A stretch of 64,000 bases of DNA, from positions 1,612,001-1,676,000 of the forward strand of contig OZ220224.1 in NCBI GenBank assembly GCA_964291485.2. The letters are read 5' to 3'. The stretch's first letter is position 1; each line of letters begins with the position of its first letter. Below are positions 8,264-18,012 of this stretch, one piece after another. The position numbers and the translations under genes were made by a program. The stretch is from Kistimonas sp964291485. GTDB lineage: Bacteria > Pseudomonadota > Gammaproteobacteria > Pseudomonadales > Endozoicomonadaceae. The notes under the pieces were generated by a model, which was not told the origin of the DNA, did no database searches, and worked only from the letters and a program-made list of their open reading frames with translations.

Positions 8264-10612
8264 ATGAAAGCGTTGTTTATCGGGCTATTCCTGTTGTTGA
8301 GCGGTTTCCCCTATGTGGTGTTAGCTGAGGCAATGTTTAATATCCAGGTTGAAACGGAAGGGGATCTGGTTAAAGGTGATAAAGGTTTGTTGAAGTTGGC
8401 AATCACCAATCGTTCAGTAGAAGCGGCTGATATCGTATTGCGTATTACTCAGACGGATGGCCAGGTTTTGCTGGACAAGCAATCATGTCCGTTAGTGCGC
8501 CCAAGGGAAACCTGCCGGGCAACGATAGCTGTTACACCAGTCAAAGCCGGTGATCAACGATTTGTTGTAGAAGCACTGGGATTTGATGCCAAATATCTGT
8601 GTGGCAAAACAGTGCAGTTGTTTACGGTCTATGAAACTGAGCGCTATAAGTCCGTTTATCTCTCTGATCAGAAGAGTGAGTTTGCTCAGGCCTGGGCGCT
8701 GGTACATGGTTTAGGCCATACAGAAGACGCCACTCTGTATATTAATCGGCATTCCGGAGATCCGCTGATAGATGAGCGGGGTGGTCGCACGGTGATGTTG
8801 TCACAGTCCCTTGATCAATCTGTGGATCTTAGTCAGCAAATCAATACACTGCTGGCGCGTGAGCTGGAAGGGTTTACTGGAAAAATACACTTATATATCC
8901 AGTCGTCCATGATTGTTGATGCTAGTCAGGTGGTGATTGATCCCGATTTGGCAACACGCCTGGCTTCAGTGACAGTCTTCCCGGTTGATGCAGCAATACT
9001 GCATTATGATGCTACTCAAATTCAAAAAATGGCCGCATTTGCCAGTGATTTGTATGGCAAAGGTACAGAAATAATAAAAATCATGCTGTGGGATACGATT
9101 GATCAACATACATTGGTCGATGGTTCGTTATCCAAGCTTGGGCGTTTACGTGAGCAGGGTGTTGTATTTGATAATTTTAGTTTTATCAGTAGAGGGTACA
9201 ATATTGCTGCGTTAGGCGTGAAGGATTTATTGCTGGCAGGTGGGCTTCACGCGAAGCTGATTCCGGAATTATCAATAATTAATGATGGCGCATTCGTACC
9301 TTCAGTCGATTTCAAGGCAGATAATACTAATCTCCTTTATTTGGGGTATCACGGGTATGCTGATCCTCATAGTGAAGCCTGGTTTGAAGTGCTCGCCGAT
9401 CATCACATTGATGCACTGATATCAATCAAGAAAAAATATAGTTACAGTCACGTTAATCCCCTCTATCAAAGCGATTCAAATGATACAGAAACCCAGCAGT
9501 GGGTAAGTACAAATGGAGCAATCAGCTATTTTAAACCGACGTTTCCATTGCTGTTGTGGCTTGCACTTAATGAGGGGGCTGTGACCTATCAGTACAATAA
9601 TCAACAGCAGACAGCTTATTTTCCGGCACTGCCTGCAAGCATTCTTTCAGCGGATAATCACCTGCTGTATAGCTTGGAACTTGATCGTATTGAGGGGATT
9701 CTGAGCTACAGCCCTATAAATTCTAAGGATTATGAACAGGATTATCAGGCATACACTGATTTTCTTCAGCTTGTAGGGCGAACGCCGGAACAGATTCCTT
9801 TTATTAGCTTATCGCAATGGCTTTCTGATCTGTCAGGTGACATTAAGGGCGAGGGTCGGGAGGAAAGTCCTGGCGATGATTTACCTGTTACCGTGCATCA
9901 GGATTCTGTATCTGCTGACGACAAAGAAATTGATGTTGTCGTCAGCGAAAGTAATGTCGCTGTAATAGTCGATGTTGAGGGGGAGACTGTTATAGAAGAA
10001 GATGATCAACACCAGGCAGGGGATAAAGATCAGCCTGCTGAAGAAGATGCTGAGACAGTGGAGCTAAATTCCAGTGAGAGTGGTTCTGATGAATCGGCTG
10101 ATAGTATTGCTGCTCAGGAAGAAAATGGTGACCTTCTTTCAGGGGCGGAAAGTATTCAGGATCAAGTAGCTATCGAGCAAGACAGTGAGGCTGGAAATGG
10201 TGCTGCTGAAGGGAGTGACTTGGTAGCTGCTGAATCAGCAGTCGGTAGTGAAGATGATTCTACAGGTAGACCTGAGCATGAGCCCTCGGACGTTCCAGAA
10301 AAAGAGTCTGCAGGCGGAGGTGATGCCGTCAGTGAAGACAAGCCCTTGTACTATGTGGAAAACCTCGTTGCTGCTTTTACCCAGGAAGGATTGGCGGCAG
10401 TTCAGGCGTCAGGAGGGAAGGTCATTCTGTGTGTGAAAGGAAAGCCTGATTGTATTGGTGGGGAAGAGCAGGGATGTCAGCTGATTTTGCTGTTTGCCTG
10501 CTGCAATGGTGTTTGTCTCTGTCCAGATGAAGGATCACAGAAGAATGACGATCAAAACCCTTGTATTTTGTCCATGCCGCTGACGCTCAAGGTTGCTAAC
10601 AACCCGGGTTAA
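8264..10612 (+). CDS. large secreted protein with acidic linker and Cys-rich tail
   Basis: A 782-residue protein with a clear signal peptide (MKALFIGLFLLLSGFPYVVLAEA). About residues 25-135 look like an immunoglobulin-like domain with one cysteine pair (SCPLVRPRETC). Residues 140-520 form a globular region with no motif I can name. Residues 525-690 are a strongly acidic, Ser/Glu/Asp-rich linker. The tail from about 720 to 766 has eight cysteines, including ACC and CLC. The organisation suggests an exported, disulfide-bonded surface or extracellular protein. It is co-oriented with the barrel gene 10 bases upstream. The pair splits the yffB-dapD and glnD-map genes, which are close neighbours in related bacteria. 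Function not recognised. Confidence 0.7.
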   Translation: MKALFIGLFLLLSGFPYVVLAEAMFNIQVETEGDLVKGDKGLLKLAITNRSVEAADIVLRITQTDGQVLLDKQSCPLVRPRETCRATIAVTPVKAGDQRFVVEALGFDAKYLCGKTVQLFTVYETERYKSVYLSDQKSEFAQAWALVHGLGHTEDATLYINRHSGDPLIDERGGRTVMLSQSLDQSVDLSQQINTLLARELEGFTGKIHLYIQSSMIVDASQVVIDPDLATRLASVTVFPVDAAILHYDATQIQKMAAFASDLYGKGTEIIKIMLWDTIDQHTLVDGSLSKLGRLREQGVVFDNFSFISRGYNIAALGVKDLLLAGGLHAKLIPELSIINDGAFVPSVDFKADNTNLLYLGYHGYADPHSEAWFEVLADHHIDALISIKKKYSYSHVNPLYQSDSNDTETQQWVSTNGAISYFKPTFPLLLWLALNEGAVTYQYNNQQQTAYFPALPASILSADNHLLYSLELDRIEGILSYSPINSKDYEQDYQAYTDFLQLVGRTPEQIPFISLSQWLSDLSGDIKGEGREESPGDDLPVTVHQDSVSADDKEIDVVVSESNVAVIVDVEGETVIEEDDQHQAGDKDQPAEEDAETVELNSSESGSDESADSIAAQEENGDLLSGAESIQDQVAIEQDSEAGNGAAEGSDLVAAESAVGSEDDSTGRPEHEPSDVPEKESAGGGDAVSEDKPLYYVENLVAAFTQEGLAAVQASGGKVILCVKGKPDCIGGEEQGCQLILLFACCNGVCLCPDEGSQKNDDQNPCILSMPLTLKVANNPG

Positions 10613-10622
10613 TGCGCCTTTT

Positions 10623-10658
10623 TGCAGAGCTGGCTTCTGTTTCAAAGTCAGCTCTGCA
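10623..10658. terminator. hairpin between convergent genes
   Basis: Ten-base perfect arms (10623-10632 and 10649-10658), extended inward by a G-T pair and three more pairs, in the gap between the convergent secreted-protein gene and glnD. There is no T tract on either strand, so terminator function for both directions is plausible but not certain. Confidence 0.4.
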
Positions 10659-10665
10659 TGACGAT

Positions 10666-13368
10666 TTAAGGTCTTAATGCATCTTGATTGGCGTAATCTT
10701 GCAGACGCATGCAGAGTGTTTGCTTCAGCCGGTCGCGCAAGTCCTGATCATTAATGGCATTGCCTGAGTGGTCGGTGATGAAGAACACATCCTCCACTTT
10801 CTCGCCCAGTGTGGCGATTTTGGCGTTTTGTATTCGAATCTCCAACTCTGTGAACGTTTTCCCCATCATGGCAAGCAACCCGGGCCGATCCGTTGCATAA
10901 ACTTCGACGACGGTACGGTTGTTCAACAGGTCATTGCTGATGATCACCTCTGGCGCTTTTGCAAAATGTTTCAGCTGTCGGGGGGTGCGTCGATGAATGA
11001 TGTCCTGGAAAGAGTCGGGATTGCTCAAAATCTTGCTCAGTCGATTGCACAGGCGTTCGATGCGTCCAGGATTTTCGCCAATGGGGGAGCCGTTGCTTTC
11101 CAGAACAATAAAGGTGTCCAGGCTGAAGCCACCGGTTGATGTGATAATCCGTGCATCGTGGATACTGAGGTTTTGCTGATCCAGCGCTGCCGCTGTGGCT
11201 GCAAACAGGTTGGAGCTGTCCCTGGCATATATAAAGACAGCCGTACCGCCTTCAAAATGACGTTCAGTGGTTTCCCTGATCAATACCAGCGGACTATCAC
11301 TGTCGCTGTGATGCAGAATACCTGAGGTGTGCCAGGCGATTTCCTCCGGAGTGTGACGAAGGAAGTAGTCATCACCCAATGTATCCCAAAGGGTTTGCAC
11401 TGACGTATCGTTAACGCTGTTTTCACGCAGAAATTCACGGGCAATATGCTGGGTTTCTGCGATCAGTTCTTTTTTATCGATGGGGTTTTCCAGGCCACGT
11501 AACAGTGCCCTGCTGGTTTCCCGGTAAAGTTGACGAAGAAGACTGGCGCGCCAGCCGTTCCAGAGGGTCGGGTTGGTGGCGTTGATGTCTGCGACGGTCA
11601 GGCAGTATAGGTAATCCAGATGTCGGCGATCGCCCACCAGTTGCGCAAAATTGTTTATGGTTTCCGGATCGGAGAGATCCTTCCGCTGTGCAGTAGTCGA
11701 CATCACCAAATGGTATTTTACCAGCCAGGCAATCAGAGCACTGTCTGCTTCGCTGAGTCCGTGTCGTCGACCAAATGCCAGGGCGTCTTCGGCTCCCAGT
11801 TCAGAATGGTCGCCGCCTCGGCCTTTTGCGATGTCATGGTAAAGGCCGGCGATATACAGTAATTCGGGCCGGTTGATGCGGCGCTTGGCTTCGCAGGCCA
11901 CCGGGAAAGGTTCCTCGCTTTCCTGGTAATTGAAACGGCGCAGGTGCTTGATCAGCAGTAGTGTATGGGCATCGACGGTATAGATGTGGAACAGGTCATG
12001 TTGCATCTGACCGATAATGCGCCTGAACTCCGGCAGGTAACTGCCCAGAATGCCGTAGCGGATCATTCGTCGCAGATTGGCTGTCAGGGCATAGGGCGCA
12101 CGCATCAGTTCAATAAAGAGCTGATTCACTTCAGGGTTGTTGCGGAAGTTTGCGTCTATCAAATTTCTGTGGGTTCGCAACAGGCGAATGGTGGAGGCCC
12201 GCGGACCCAGGATGAACGGGTTGCGAGTCATCAAAACGAACAGTTCCAACATGGCCGGTGGGTGCTCGGAAAACACCTGGTCGTTGGTAACCTCTATATA
12301 ATTGTTGCGTACTTGGAAGTGTTCATTCAGCGGGATGATCTCTTCCTCATGGCCGGAAGTAAGAATTTCATCATCAAAGTGCTGTAGCAGAAGGTCCTTA
12401 AGTTCACCCAGAATCATGACGGCCCGGAAGTATTTCTGCATGAACTGCTCAATGGCAAGCGTGCCACTGGTGTCCCTGTAACCAAAATGTGCTGCTAATC
12501 CTCGCTGGTAATCAAACAGGAGGCGATCTTCCGCCCGGCCGCTTAGCCGATGCAGGCCCCAGCGTACCTGCCAGAGAAAGTCACGGGAACGAAGCAGCAT
12601 GCCATATTCGGTTTCGGTGAGAAAACCGACCTTGACCAGGTCTTCGGGCTGGTCTGTGCCGTAATGGCGCCGGGTGATCCAGCCCAGCATATGAAGATCC
12701 CGCAGGCCACCCGGTGAACTCTTGATATTGGGTTCCAGGTTGTATTCTGTTTGGTTGAACTTCCGGTGGCGGTTGCGTTGTTCGTCGTATTTGGCCTGCA
12801 GGTAGGTTTTGCTGGGCCACATTTTGTTCGTGCTGATCAGGGACATCATCCGGCTTCGTAAGCTTTCAGGGCCGGTGATGGTGCGGGATTCCATCAGGTT
12901 GGTAATGATGCTCAGATCGCTACCGGCCTGACGGGCGCACTCTTCAACCGAACGCACACTGGAGCCAACTTGTAGATTGATATCCCAAAGCAGGGTCAGG
13001 AATTGTTCAATGTTTTCGCGGTGGGGCTCCGGGTCATCCTGGGAGAGCAGGATCAGGATGTCGATATCAGAAAACGGGTGCAGCTCACCGCGGCCGTAAC
13101 CTCCAACAGCCAGCAACGCAATATCGTCACGACCACCAAACAGGTGTTCCCAGGCAAGCGACAAAACCTGATCAATCAGCCATGCGCGCCCCCGAACCAG
13201 TGCCTGAATGGCGACGCCCTCGTCAAACCACTGATTCATGGTCGTCTCGGCTTGTTTGAGGCACTTTTTGTAGGCCGGAATAGCGGTGCTGGAGAGAGTG
13301 AGTTCGGCCCGGAACTGGCCGCGGTCAAAGAGTTCTGACTGCTGTTGATCGGTGAGTACAGCGTTCAT
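10666..13368 (-). CDS. glnD: bifunctional uridylyltransferase/uridylyl-removing enzyme
   Basis: Nitrogen sensor that uridylylates PII proteins when glutamine is low and removes UMP when it is high. Visible parts in order: nucleotidyltransferase domain with GGYGRGELHPFSDIDILIL (the G-x11-D-x-D active site), a helical linker, an HD hydrolase domain with LYHDIAKGRGGDHSELG, and two C-terminal ACT domains that bind glutamine. The start at 13368 (MNAVLTDQQQ) is chosen because AGGA lies eight bases upstream; longer starts at 13401 and 13437 lack a ribosome-binding site. The resulting 900 residues fit the family. map lies upstream in the same direction, the order usual for gammaproteobacteria. Confidence 0.95.
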   Translation of the reverse strand: MNAVLTDQQQSELFDRGQFRAELTLSSTAIPAYKKCLKQAETTMNQWFDEGVAIQALVRGRAWLIDQVLSLAWEHLFGGRDDIALLAVGGYGRGELHPFSDIDILILLSQDDPEPHRENIEQFLTLLWDINLQVGSSVRSVEECARQAGSDLSIITNLMESRTITGPESLRSRMMSLISTNKMWPSKTYLQAKYDEQRNRHRKFNQTEYNLEPNIKSSPGGLRDLHMLGWITRRHYGTDQPEDLVKVGFLTETEYGMLLRSRDFLWQVRWGLHRLSGRAEDRLLFDYQRGLAAHFGYRDTSGTLAIEQFMQKYFRAVMILGELKDLLLQHFDDEILTSGHEEEIIPLNEHFQVRNNYIEVTNDQVFSEHPPAMLELFVLMTRNPFILGPRASTIRLLRTHRNLIDANFRNNPEVNQLFIELMRAPYALTANLRRMIRYGILGSYLPEFRRIIGQMQHDLFHIYTVDAHTLLLIKHLRRFNYQESEEPFPVACEAKRRINRPELLYIAGLYHDIAKGRGGDHSELGAEDALAFGRRHGLSEADSALIAWLVKYHLVMSTTAQRKDLSDPETINNFAQLVGDRRHLDYLYCLTVADINATNPTLWNGWRASLLRQLYRETSRALLRGLENPIDKKELIAETQHIAREFLRENSVNDTSVQTLWDTLGDDYFLRHTPEEIAWHTSGILHHSDSDSPLVLIRETTERHFEGGTAVFIYARDSSNLFAATAAALDQQNLSIHDARIITSTGGFSLDTFIVLESNGSPIGENPGRIERLCNRLSKILSNPDSFQDIIHRRTPRQLKHFAKAPEVIISNDLLNNRTVVEVYATDRPGLLAMMGKTFTELEIRIQNAKIATLGEKVEDVFFITDHSGNAINDQDLRDRLKQTLCMRLQDYANQDALRP

Positions 13369-13402
13369 TCTGGTTATCCTGGTCACCGTTGGATCTGACA
13401 TA

Positions 13403-13446
13403 GGGCAGCGGGCTGCCCAGCAGTAGGGTCTCATCAAGGAGACCCT
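13403..13446. repeat. two adjacent hairpins between map and glnD
   Basis: Two inverted repeats lie in the map-glnD gap: GGGCAGC/GCTGCCC (13403-13409, 13412-13418) and AGGGTCTC/GAGACCCT (13425-13432, 13439-13446). Neither has a T tract in the minus direction. They could attenuate read-through or stabilise the map message end. Confidence 0.35.
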
Positions 13447-13476
13447 GTAAGTGTTATTGCATTATTGTGGTGAAGG

Positions 13477-14274
13477 TTAAGCGGTAAAGGTGCTGGTGGT
13501 AAAGGGGATCTGCTCATCATTGCGCAGTGTGAGGATTTCCACACCATCCTGGGTTACCAGTATGGTGTGTTCCCACTGGGCGGAGAGACGGCGATCTTTG
13601 GTGACCGCAGTCCAGCCGTCAGGCTTGAGCTTGGTTTGCTTTTTGCCGGCATTAATCATGGGTTCAATGGTGAACGTCATGCCTGCCACCAGTTCAAGAC
13701 CTGTACCCTGCTGACCATAGTGCAGAACTTGAGGCTCTTCATGGAAACCCTTGCCGATGCCGTGTCCACAATACTCTTCAACCACTGAATAATGGTTGGC
13801 ATGGGCATGTTGGGCAATGGCAAAACCGATATCGCCAAGGCGTGTGCCAGGGCGTACCAATTCAATGCCCTTGTACATGCATTCCTGGGTGACAGTGACC
13901 AGGCGCTGCGCATGCTCGGCCACATCGCCAACCAGGAACATCTTGCTGGTATCGCCATGGTAGCCATCTTTGATGACGGTGGTATCAATATTAATGATGT
14001 CACCGCTTTTCAGGGGCTTTTTGTCGGTAGGAATACCATGACAGACCACTTCGTTGACCGAAGTGCAGATGGATTTCGGGAAACCCTTGTAATTCAGTGG
14101 TGCAGGAATCGCGCCCTGCTTGTTGACGATATGGTCGTGACAGATGCGGTCCAGTTCCTCGGTGGTGACGCCGGGAACAACATATTCACCGATCATTTCC
14201 AGCACTTCGGCGGCCAGGCGGCCGGCAACGCGCATTTTCTCGATGTCTTCCAGGGTTTTGATGATGACAGTCAT
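13477..14274 (-). CDS. map: type I methionine aminopeptidase
   Basis: Essential dinuclear-metal enzyme that removes the initiator methionine from nascent proteins. The 265 residues match the bacterial type I family. Metal ligands are visible in DTTVIKDGYHGDTSKMF (two Asp), YCGHGIGKGFHEEPQVLHY (His), TFTIEPMI (Glu) and SAQWEHTILV (Glu). In related bacteria map is divergent from rpsB; here the mevalonate operon occupies that space. glnD follows downstream. Confidence 0.96.
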   Translation of the reverse strand: MTVIIKTLEDIEKMRVAGRLAAEVLEMIGEYVVPGVTTEELDRICHDHIVNKQGAIPAPLNYKGFPKSICTSVNEVVCHGIPTDKKPLKSGDIINIDTTVIKDGYHGDTSKMFLVGDVAEHAQRLVTVTQECMYKGIELVRPGTRLGDIGFAIAQHAHANHYSVVEEYCGHGIGKGFHEEPQVLHYGQQGTGLELVAGMTFTIEPMINAGKKQTKLKPDGWTAVTKDRRLSAQWEHTILVTQDGVEILTLRNDEQIPFTTSTFTA

Positions 14275-14396
14275 GATTACCGTGTGATTACTTATCGTTC
14301 GCCTTTCTGTTCAGGCCTATCGCGCCATTCTAGCAAAGGGCTGCCTGCCCGCGATAGTGGGAAACGGTCTTAGCCTGTCGCACGGCGGGAGGATTC

Positions 14397-14405
14397 TGGT
14401 ATTAT
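14397..14405 (+). promoter_or_regulatory. extended -10 promoter candidate for the mevalonate operon
   Basis: TGG-TATTAT forms an extended -10 element in the 231-base gap between divergent map and the HMG-CoA reductase gene, about 100 bases before its start. It is followed by a GC-rich stretch (TCCCGCC), which also pairs with GGCGGGA at 14384-14390. No clear -35 is seen, as is common for extended -10 promoters. The form resembles the rpsB promoter candidate at 21003. Confidence 0.4.
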
Positions 14406-14505
14406 TCCCGCCTTTGCAATCCTGTGGTGTGGGCAGAGGTTTCCTCTGGCGTAGAGCCCCTGGGGTGCGTAACAGGACAGTTTTCAGGATACCAGCCGGT
14501 TATAT

Positions 14506-15540
14506 ATGTCAGATAACAAGATTCAACAGGCGCCGGTTCCCATGCGGCTCGTGGGACCGGTGACGATTATCGGTGATGTTGTCGATGACAGCGTCATGCT
14601 GCCCCTCGCCACCTACGAAACACCGCTGTGGCCCTCAGTCGGCCGTGGCGCACGCGTGGCCAGTGTGGCCGGTGGTATCCGGGCGACCGTGATTGATGAG
14701 CGGATGACCCGCTCTATCCTGCTGGAAGCTGAGGATGCGTCGAAGGCGCTGGCGGCCTGGCATAGTCTGCAGGGGCGTAAAGACGAGATGAACATGGTGG
14801 TGCGTGAATCCAGCCGCTACGCGCGGTTGATCGATATGCACAGCCAGATCGTTGGCAACCTGCTGTATATCCGCCTGGAATATCTGACCGGTGATGCATC
14901 GGGTCATAACATGGTGACCCTGGCTTCTGAAAAGCTGCAGGACTGGATTCTGGGTGAATACCCGGAATTGTGTTATTGCTCGATTTCGGCCAACTACTGC
15001 ACCGATAAAAAAGCCACGGCGATTAACGGTATCCTGGGTCGGGGTAAGAATGTGGTGGCAGAACTGCTGATTCCACGGGATCTCTGTGAGCGTCGGTTAA
15101 AGACAACGCCCGAAAAAATTGTTGATCTGAATATCAAGAAAAATCTGCTGGGTACCATGCTGGCAGGTGGCATTCGCAGTGCTAATGCGCACTTTGCCAA
15201 TATGTTGCTGGCGTTTTACCTGGCGACCGGTCAGGATGCCGCCAACATAGTTGAAGGTTCTCAGGGCATTGTGCACGCCGAAGTGCGTGAGGGCGACCTC
15301 TATTTCTCCGTCAACTTGCCAAACCTGATTGTTGGTACCGTCGGTAACGGCAAAGGGCTGGACTTTGTTGAGCGCAATCTTGAATTGCTGGGCTGCCGTG
15401 AAAATCGTGAGCCCGGCACTAACGCGCGAAGATTGGCGGTTATCTGTGCAGCGGCTGTACTCTGCGGTGAGTTGTCTCTGCTGGCGGCCCAGACTAACCC
15501 CGGTGAGCTGATGGCGTCTCATTTGAAGCTGGAGCGCTGA
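14506..15540 (+). CDS. hydroxymethylglutaryl-CoA reductase, class I-like
   Basis: Reduces HMG-CoA to mevalonate, the committed step of the mevalonate pathway. The 344-residue soluble catalytic domain shows the four catalytic residues: Glu38 in LATYETPL, Lys168 in YCTDKKATAIN, Asp244 in ATGQDAANIV and His339 in MASHLKLER. The motifs SANYCTDKKATAINGILGRG and GTVGNGKGLD resemble the class I enzymes of archaea and eukaryotes more than the class II enzymes common in bacteria, so NADPH use is likely; this class call is by motif only. There are no membrane helices. It is the first gene of the operon and overlaps the next by one base. The ribosome-binding site is weak. Confidence 0.93.
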   Translation: MSDNKIQQAPVPMRLVGPVTIIGDVVDDSVMLPLATYETPLWPSVGRGARVASVAGGIRATVIDERMTRSILLEAEDASKALAAWHSLQGRKDEMNMVVRESSRYARLIDMHSQIVGNLLYIRLEYLTGDASGHNMVTLASEKLQDWILGEYPELCYCSISANYCTDKKATAINGILGRGKNVVAELLIPRDLCERRLKTTPEKIVDLNIKKNLLGTMLAGGIRSANAHFANMLLAFYLATGQDAANIVEGSQGIVHAEVREGDLYFSVNLPNLIVGTVGNGKGLDFVERNLELLGCRENREPGTNARRLAVICAAAVLCGELSLLAAQTNPGELMASHLKLER

Positions 15541-16598
15541 TGTCGGATAGCAAAGCGTCAGGCGCCGGTGAGCAGACCAACAGTCGAAAGGTTGAACATA
15601 TCCGGGTGATTGAGCGGGATAGCGGCACTGACCGGGAAGGCGGGTACTTTGATCGTATCCGTCTCAGTCATCGTGGGTTACCGGAAATTGCCCTGGCGGA
15701 TGTCGACACTCAGGTGGAATTCCTCGGCAAAACCCTGTCGTTCCCCATGCTGATCTCCTCAATGACGGGAGGGGATCATGAACTGGTGCGCAAGATTAAC
15801 CGCAATCTCGCCATTGCGGCACAGGCGACAGGTGTCGCCATGGGAGTCGGTTCCCAGCGCGTGATGCTGGAGCAGCCCGCTGCCCGTGCCAGTTTCGAAC
15901 TACGCCAGTTTGCGCCGGATGCGCTGCTTTTTGCCAACCTGGGAGCGGTGCAGCTCAATTATGGGTGTGGCCTGGCAGCATGTCGTGAAGTGGTAGATGC
16001 GTTGGATGCGGATGCGCTGTATCTTCATCTCAATCCACTGCAGGAAGCGGTTCAGCCTGAGGGTGACACGAACTTTTCGGGGCTGCTGGACAAAATTGCC
16101 GGTATTAATGAACAGCTGGGTTGTCCTGTCGTTTTGAAAGAAGTGGGATGCGGGATGTCGCCGGAAGATATTGAGGCGGCAGCCGTTCGGGGTATTTCCT
16201 GTATCGATGTAGCCGGACAGGGCGGAACTTCCTGGAGTCGCATTGAGCATCATCGTGCAGGAGAATCCGGTGATTCTCTTGGGCTTCGTTTTCAGGACTG
16301 GGGCATACCAACGCCACAGGCGCTGAAGTTGGCGGCGCCATTTCGGGATCGTGTCGAATTAATCGCCAGTGGTGGTTTAAGAAACGGTGTCGATATGGTC
16401 AAGTCTGTTATACTCGGCGCCCGATTGTGCGGCCTGGCGGCTCCGCTGCTGAAGCCGGCCATGGAATCAGCAGATCAGGTGATTGCTGCGATTGAGACAC
16501 TGCGGCGGGAATTTGCCACGGCCATGTTCCTGCTGGGTATGCCGGATGTGAAGACACTGTACGGCAATGAACAACTGATTCTGGATGAAGGTTTCTGA
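15540..16598 (+). CDS. fni: type 2 isopentenyl-diphosphate isomerase
   Basis: FMN- and NADPH-dependent isomerase that interconverts isopentenyl and dimethylallyl diphosphate; unrelated to the Idi-1 family. The 352 residues fit the family. Motifs include FPMLISSMTGG, GVGSQRVMLEQP, FANLGAVQLNYG, VLKEVGCGMS, DVAGQGGTSW (phosphate/FMN loop) and LIASGGLRNG. The start ATG overlaps the reductase stop (TGATG), implying translational coupling. Bacteria with the mevalonate pathway need an isomerase to make DMAPP, so its place here fits. Confidence 0.95.
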   Translation: MSDSKASGAGEQTNSRKVEHIRVIERDSGTDREGGYFDRIRLSHRGLPEIALADVDTQVEFLGKTLSFPMLISSMTGGDHELVRKINRNLAIAAQATGVAMGVGSQRVMLEQPAARASFELRQFAPDALLFANLGAVQLNYGCGLAACREVVDALDADALYLHLNPLQEAVQPEGDTNFSGLLDKIAGINEQLGCPVVLKEVGCGMSPEDIEAAAVRGISCIDVAGQGGTSWSRIEHHRAGESGDSLGLRFQDWGIPTPQALKLAAPFRDRVELIASGGLRNGVDMVKSVILGARLCGLAAPLLKPAMESADQVIAAIETLRREFATAMFLLGMPDVKTLYGNEQLILDEGF

Positions 16599-16703
16599 CG
16601 CTTGTCGTGCAGAAAACCAGAAGTCAGGTGAGTGAAAGAATGCTGTCGTCCCCGGACCGTGCAGGGTGATGACAGGAAAACCTCAGGATTTCCAAGAGGC
16701 ATC

Positions 16704-17879
16704 ATGTCTGTCGGTATTGATGACATCAGTTTTTATTCGTCCAGTCTTTATATTCCTCTGACTGAGCTGGCCACGCGCTACGGGACTGATCCCGATAAAT
16801 ATCGCGTCGGGCTGGGGCAGGAGGAGATGGCGATCCCTGCGGTCGATGAAGACATTGTGACGATGGGCGCCAGTGCGGCCTGGCCTATCATTGACGACGA
16901 TAACCGTGACAGTGTCGGCACCCTGCTGTTTGCGACAGAGACTGGTATTGACCAGTCCAAGTCAGCCGGTGTCTATGTGCATCGTCTGCTGGGGCTGGGT
17001 TCCAACTGTCGTGTCGTGGAATTGAAGCAGGCCTGCTACAGTGCCACCGCGGCTATACAGATGGCCTGTGCGCTGGTGGCCAGGCAGCCGGAAAAGTCTG
17101 TGCTGGTGATAGCGTCAGACATCGCACGTTATGGGTTGGGCACGCCGGGTGAAGCGACCCAGGGATGTGGTGCGGTCGCCCTGTTGGTCAAGGCGAACCC
17201 ACGACTCGTTGAGGTGCATCCGGAGACTGGCTGTTACAGCGAAGATGTCATGGATTTCTGGCGCCCCAACTATATGGATACGGCGCTGGTGGATGGCAAA
17301 TATTCCACCATTGTATACCTTAAGGCGCTGCGTCAGTCCTGGAAGCACTATCAGCAGGCTGGTGGCAAAGGCTTTTCTGATTTTTCCCGATTCTGCTACC
17401 ACCTGCCCTTTGCCAAAATGGGGGAGAAGGCTCACCGTAAACTGGCGGTGACCTGTGGTGAAAGCATGTCGGATGAGCTGTTTGCCGAGCAGACCGGCTC
17501 CGGACTGATTTATAACCGCAAAATCGGCAACAGCTATTCAGCGTCCCTGTATATCGGGCTACTGTCCATGCTGGAGAATGATCCTGAGGATCTGTCTGGA
17601 CGTCATATTGGCCTGTTCAGTTATGGTTCCGGCTGTGTCGGTGAGTTCTTTGCCGTGACGGTTCGGCCGGGGTATCGGGCCTATAGCCGCAGGCAGGCCC
17701 ATGTGGACAGGCTGGAATCCCGGCAGGCGCTCAGTTATGACGAATATGCCCTGCTGTTTGAACATCAATATCCCCGTGTGGATGGTGAGCATGATTTCCC
17801 GGAAATGACCGATGGCCGCTTCCGGCTGGCGGGTCTGCATGATCACAAGCGCATCTATACAGAGACAGGTGCGCGCTGA
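16704..17879 (+). CDS. mvaS: hydroxymethylglutaryl-CoA synthase
   Basis: Condenses acetyl-CoA with acetoacetyl-CoA to HMG-CoA. The 391 residues match bacterial MvaS. The nucleophile is Cys111 in ELKQACYSATAAIQ, the glutamate lies in FATETGIDQSKS, and the catalytic histidine is in FCYHLPFAKMGEKAH. The ATG at 16704 is chosen over an upstream ATG at 16632 because AAGAGG lies just before it and the protein then begins at the family position (VGIDDISFYSSSLYIPL). A 105-base gap separates it from fni; no hairpin is seen there, so it is probably cotranscribed. Its substrate acetoacetyl-CoA would come from a thiolase; one is partly encoded at the window end. Confidence 0.95.
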   Translation: MSVGIDDISFYSSSLYIPLTELATRYGTDPDKYRVGLGQEEMAIPAVDEDIVTMGASAAWPIIDDDNRDSVGTLLFATETGIDQSKSAGVYVHRLLGLGSNCRVVELKQACYSATAAIQMACALVARQPEKSVLVIASDIARYGLGTPGEATQGCGAVALLVKANPRLVEVHPETGCYSEDVMDFWRPNYMDTALVDGKYSTIVYLKALRQSWKHYQQAGGKGFSDFSRFCYHLPFAKMGEKAHRKLAVTCGESMSDELFAEQTGSGLIYNRKIGNSYSASLYIGLLSMLENDPEDLSGRHIGLFSYGSGCVGEFFAVTVRPGYRAYSRRQAHVDRLESRQALSYDEYALLFEHQYPRVDGEHDFPEMTDGRFRLAGLHDHKRIYTETGAR

Positions 17880-18012
17880 ATGCGTTATGATGCGCACGCT
17901 TAGTTGTTACAGTGTTTTGCTACCTGGTAAGGCCACTGTAAATGGCGTGGATGAAGGCTCCTGTGTGGGGCGTGGCGCTGTGGGTTGAAACTGTTTTCGG
18001 GATTGTCTGCGG

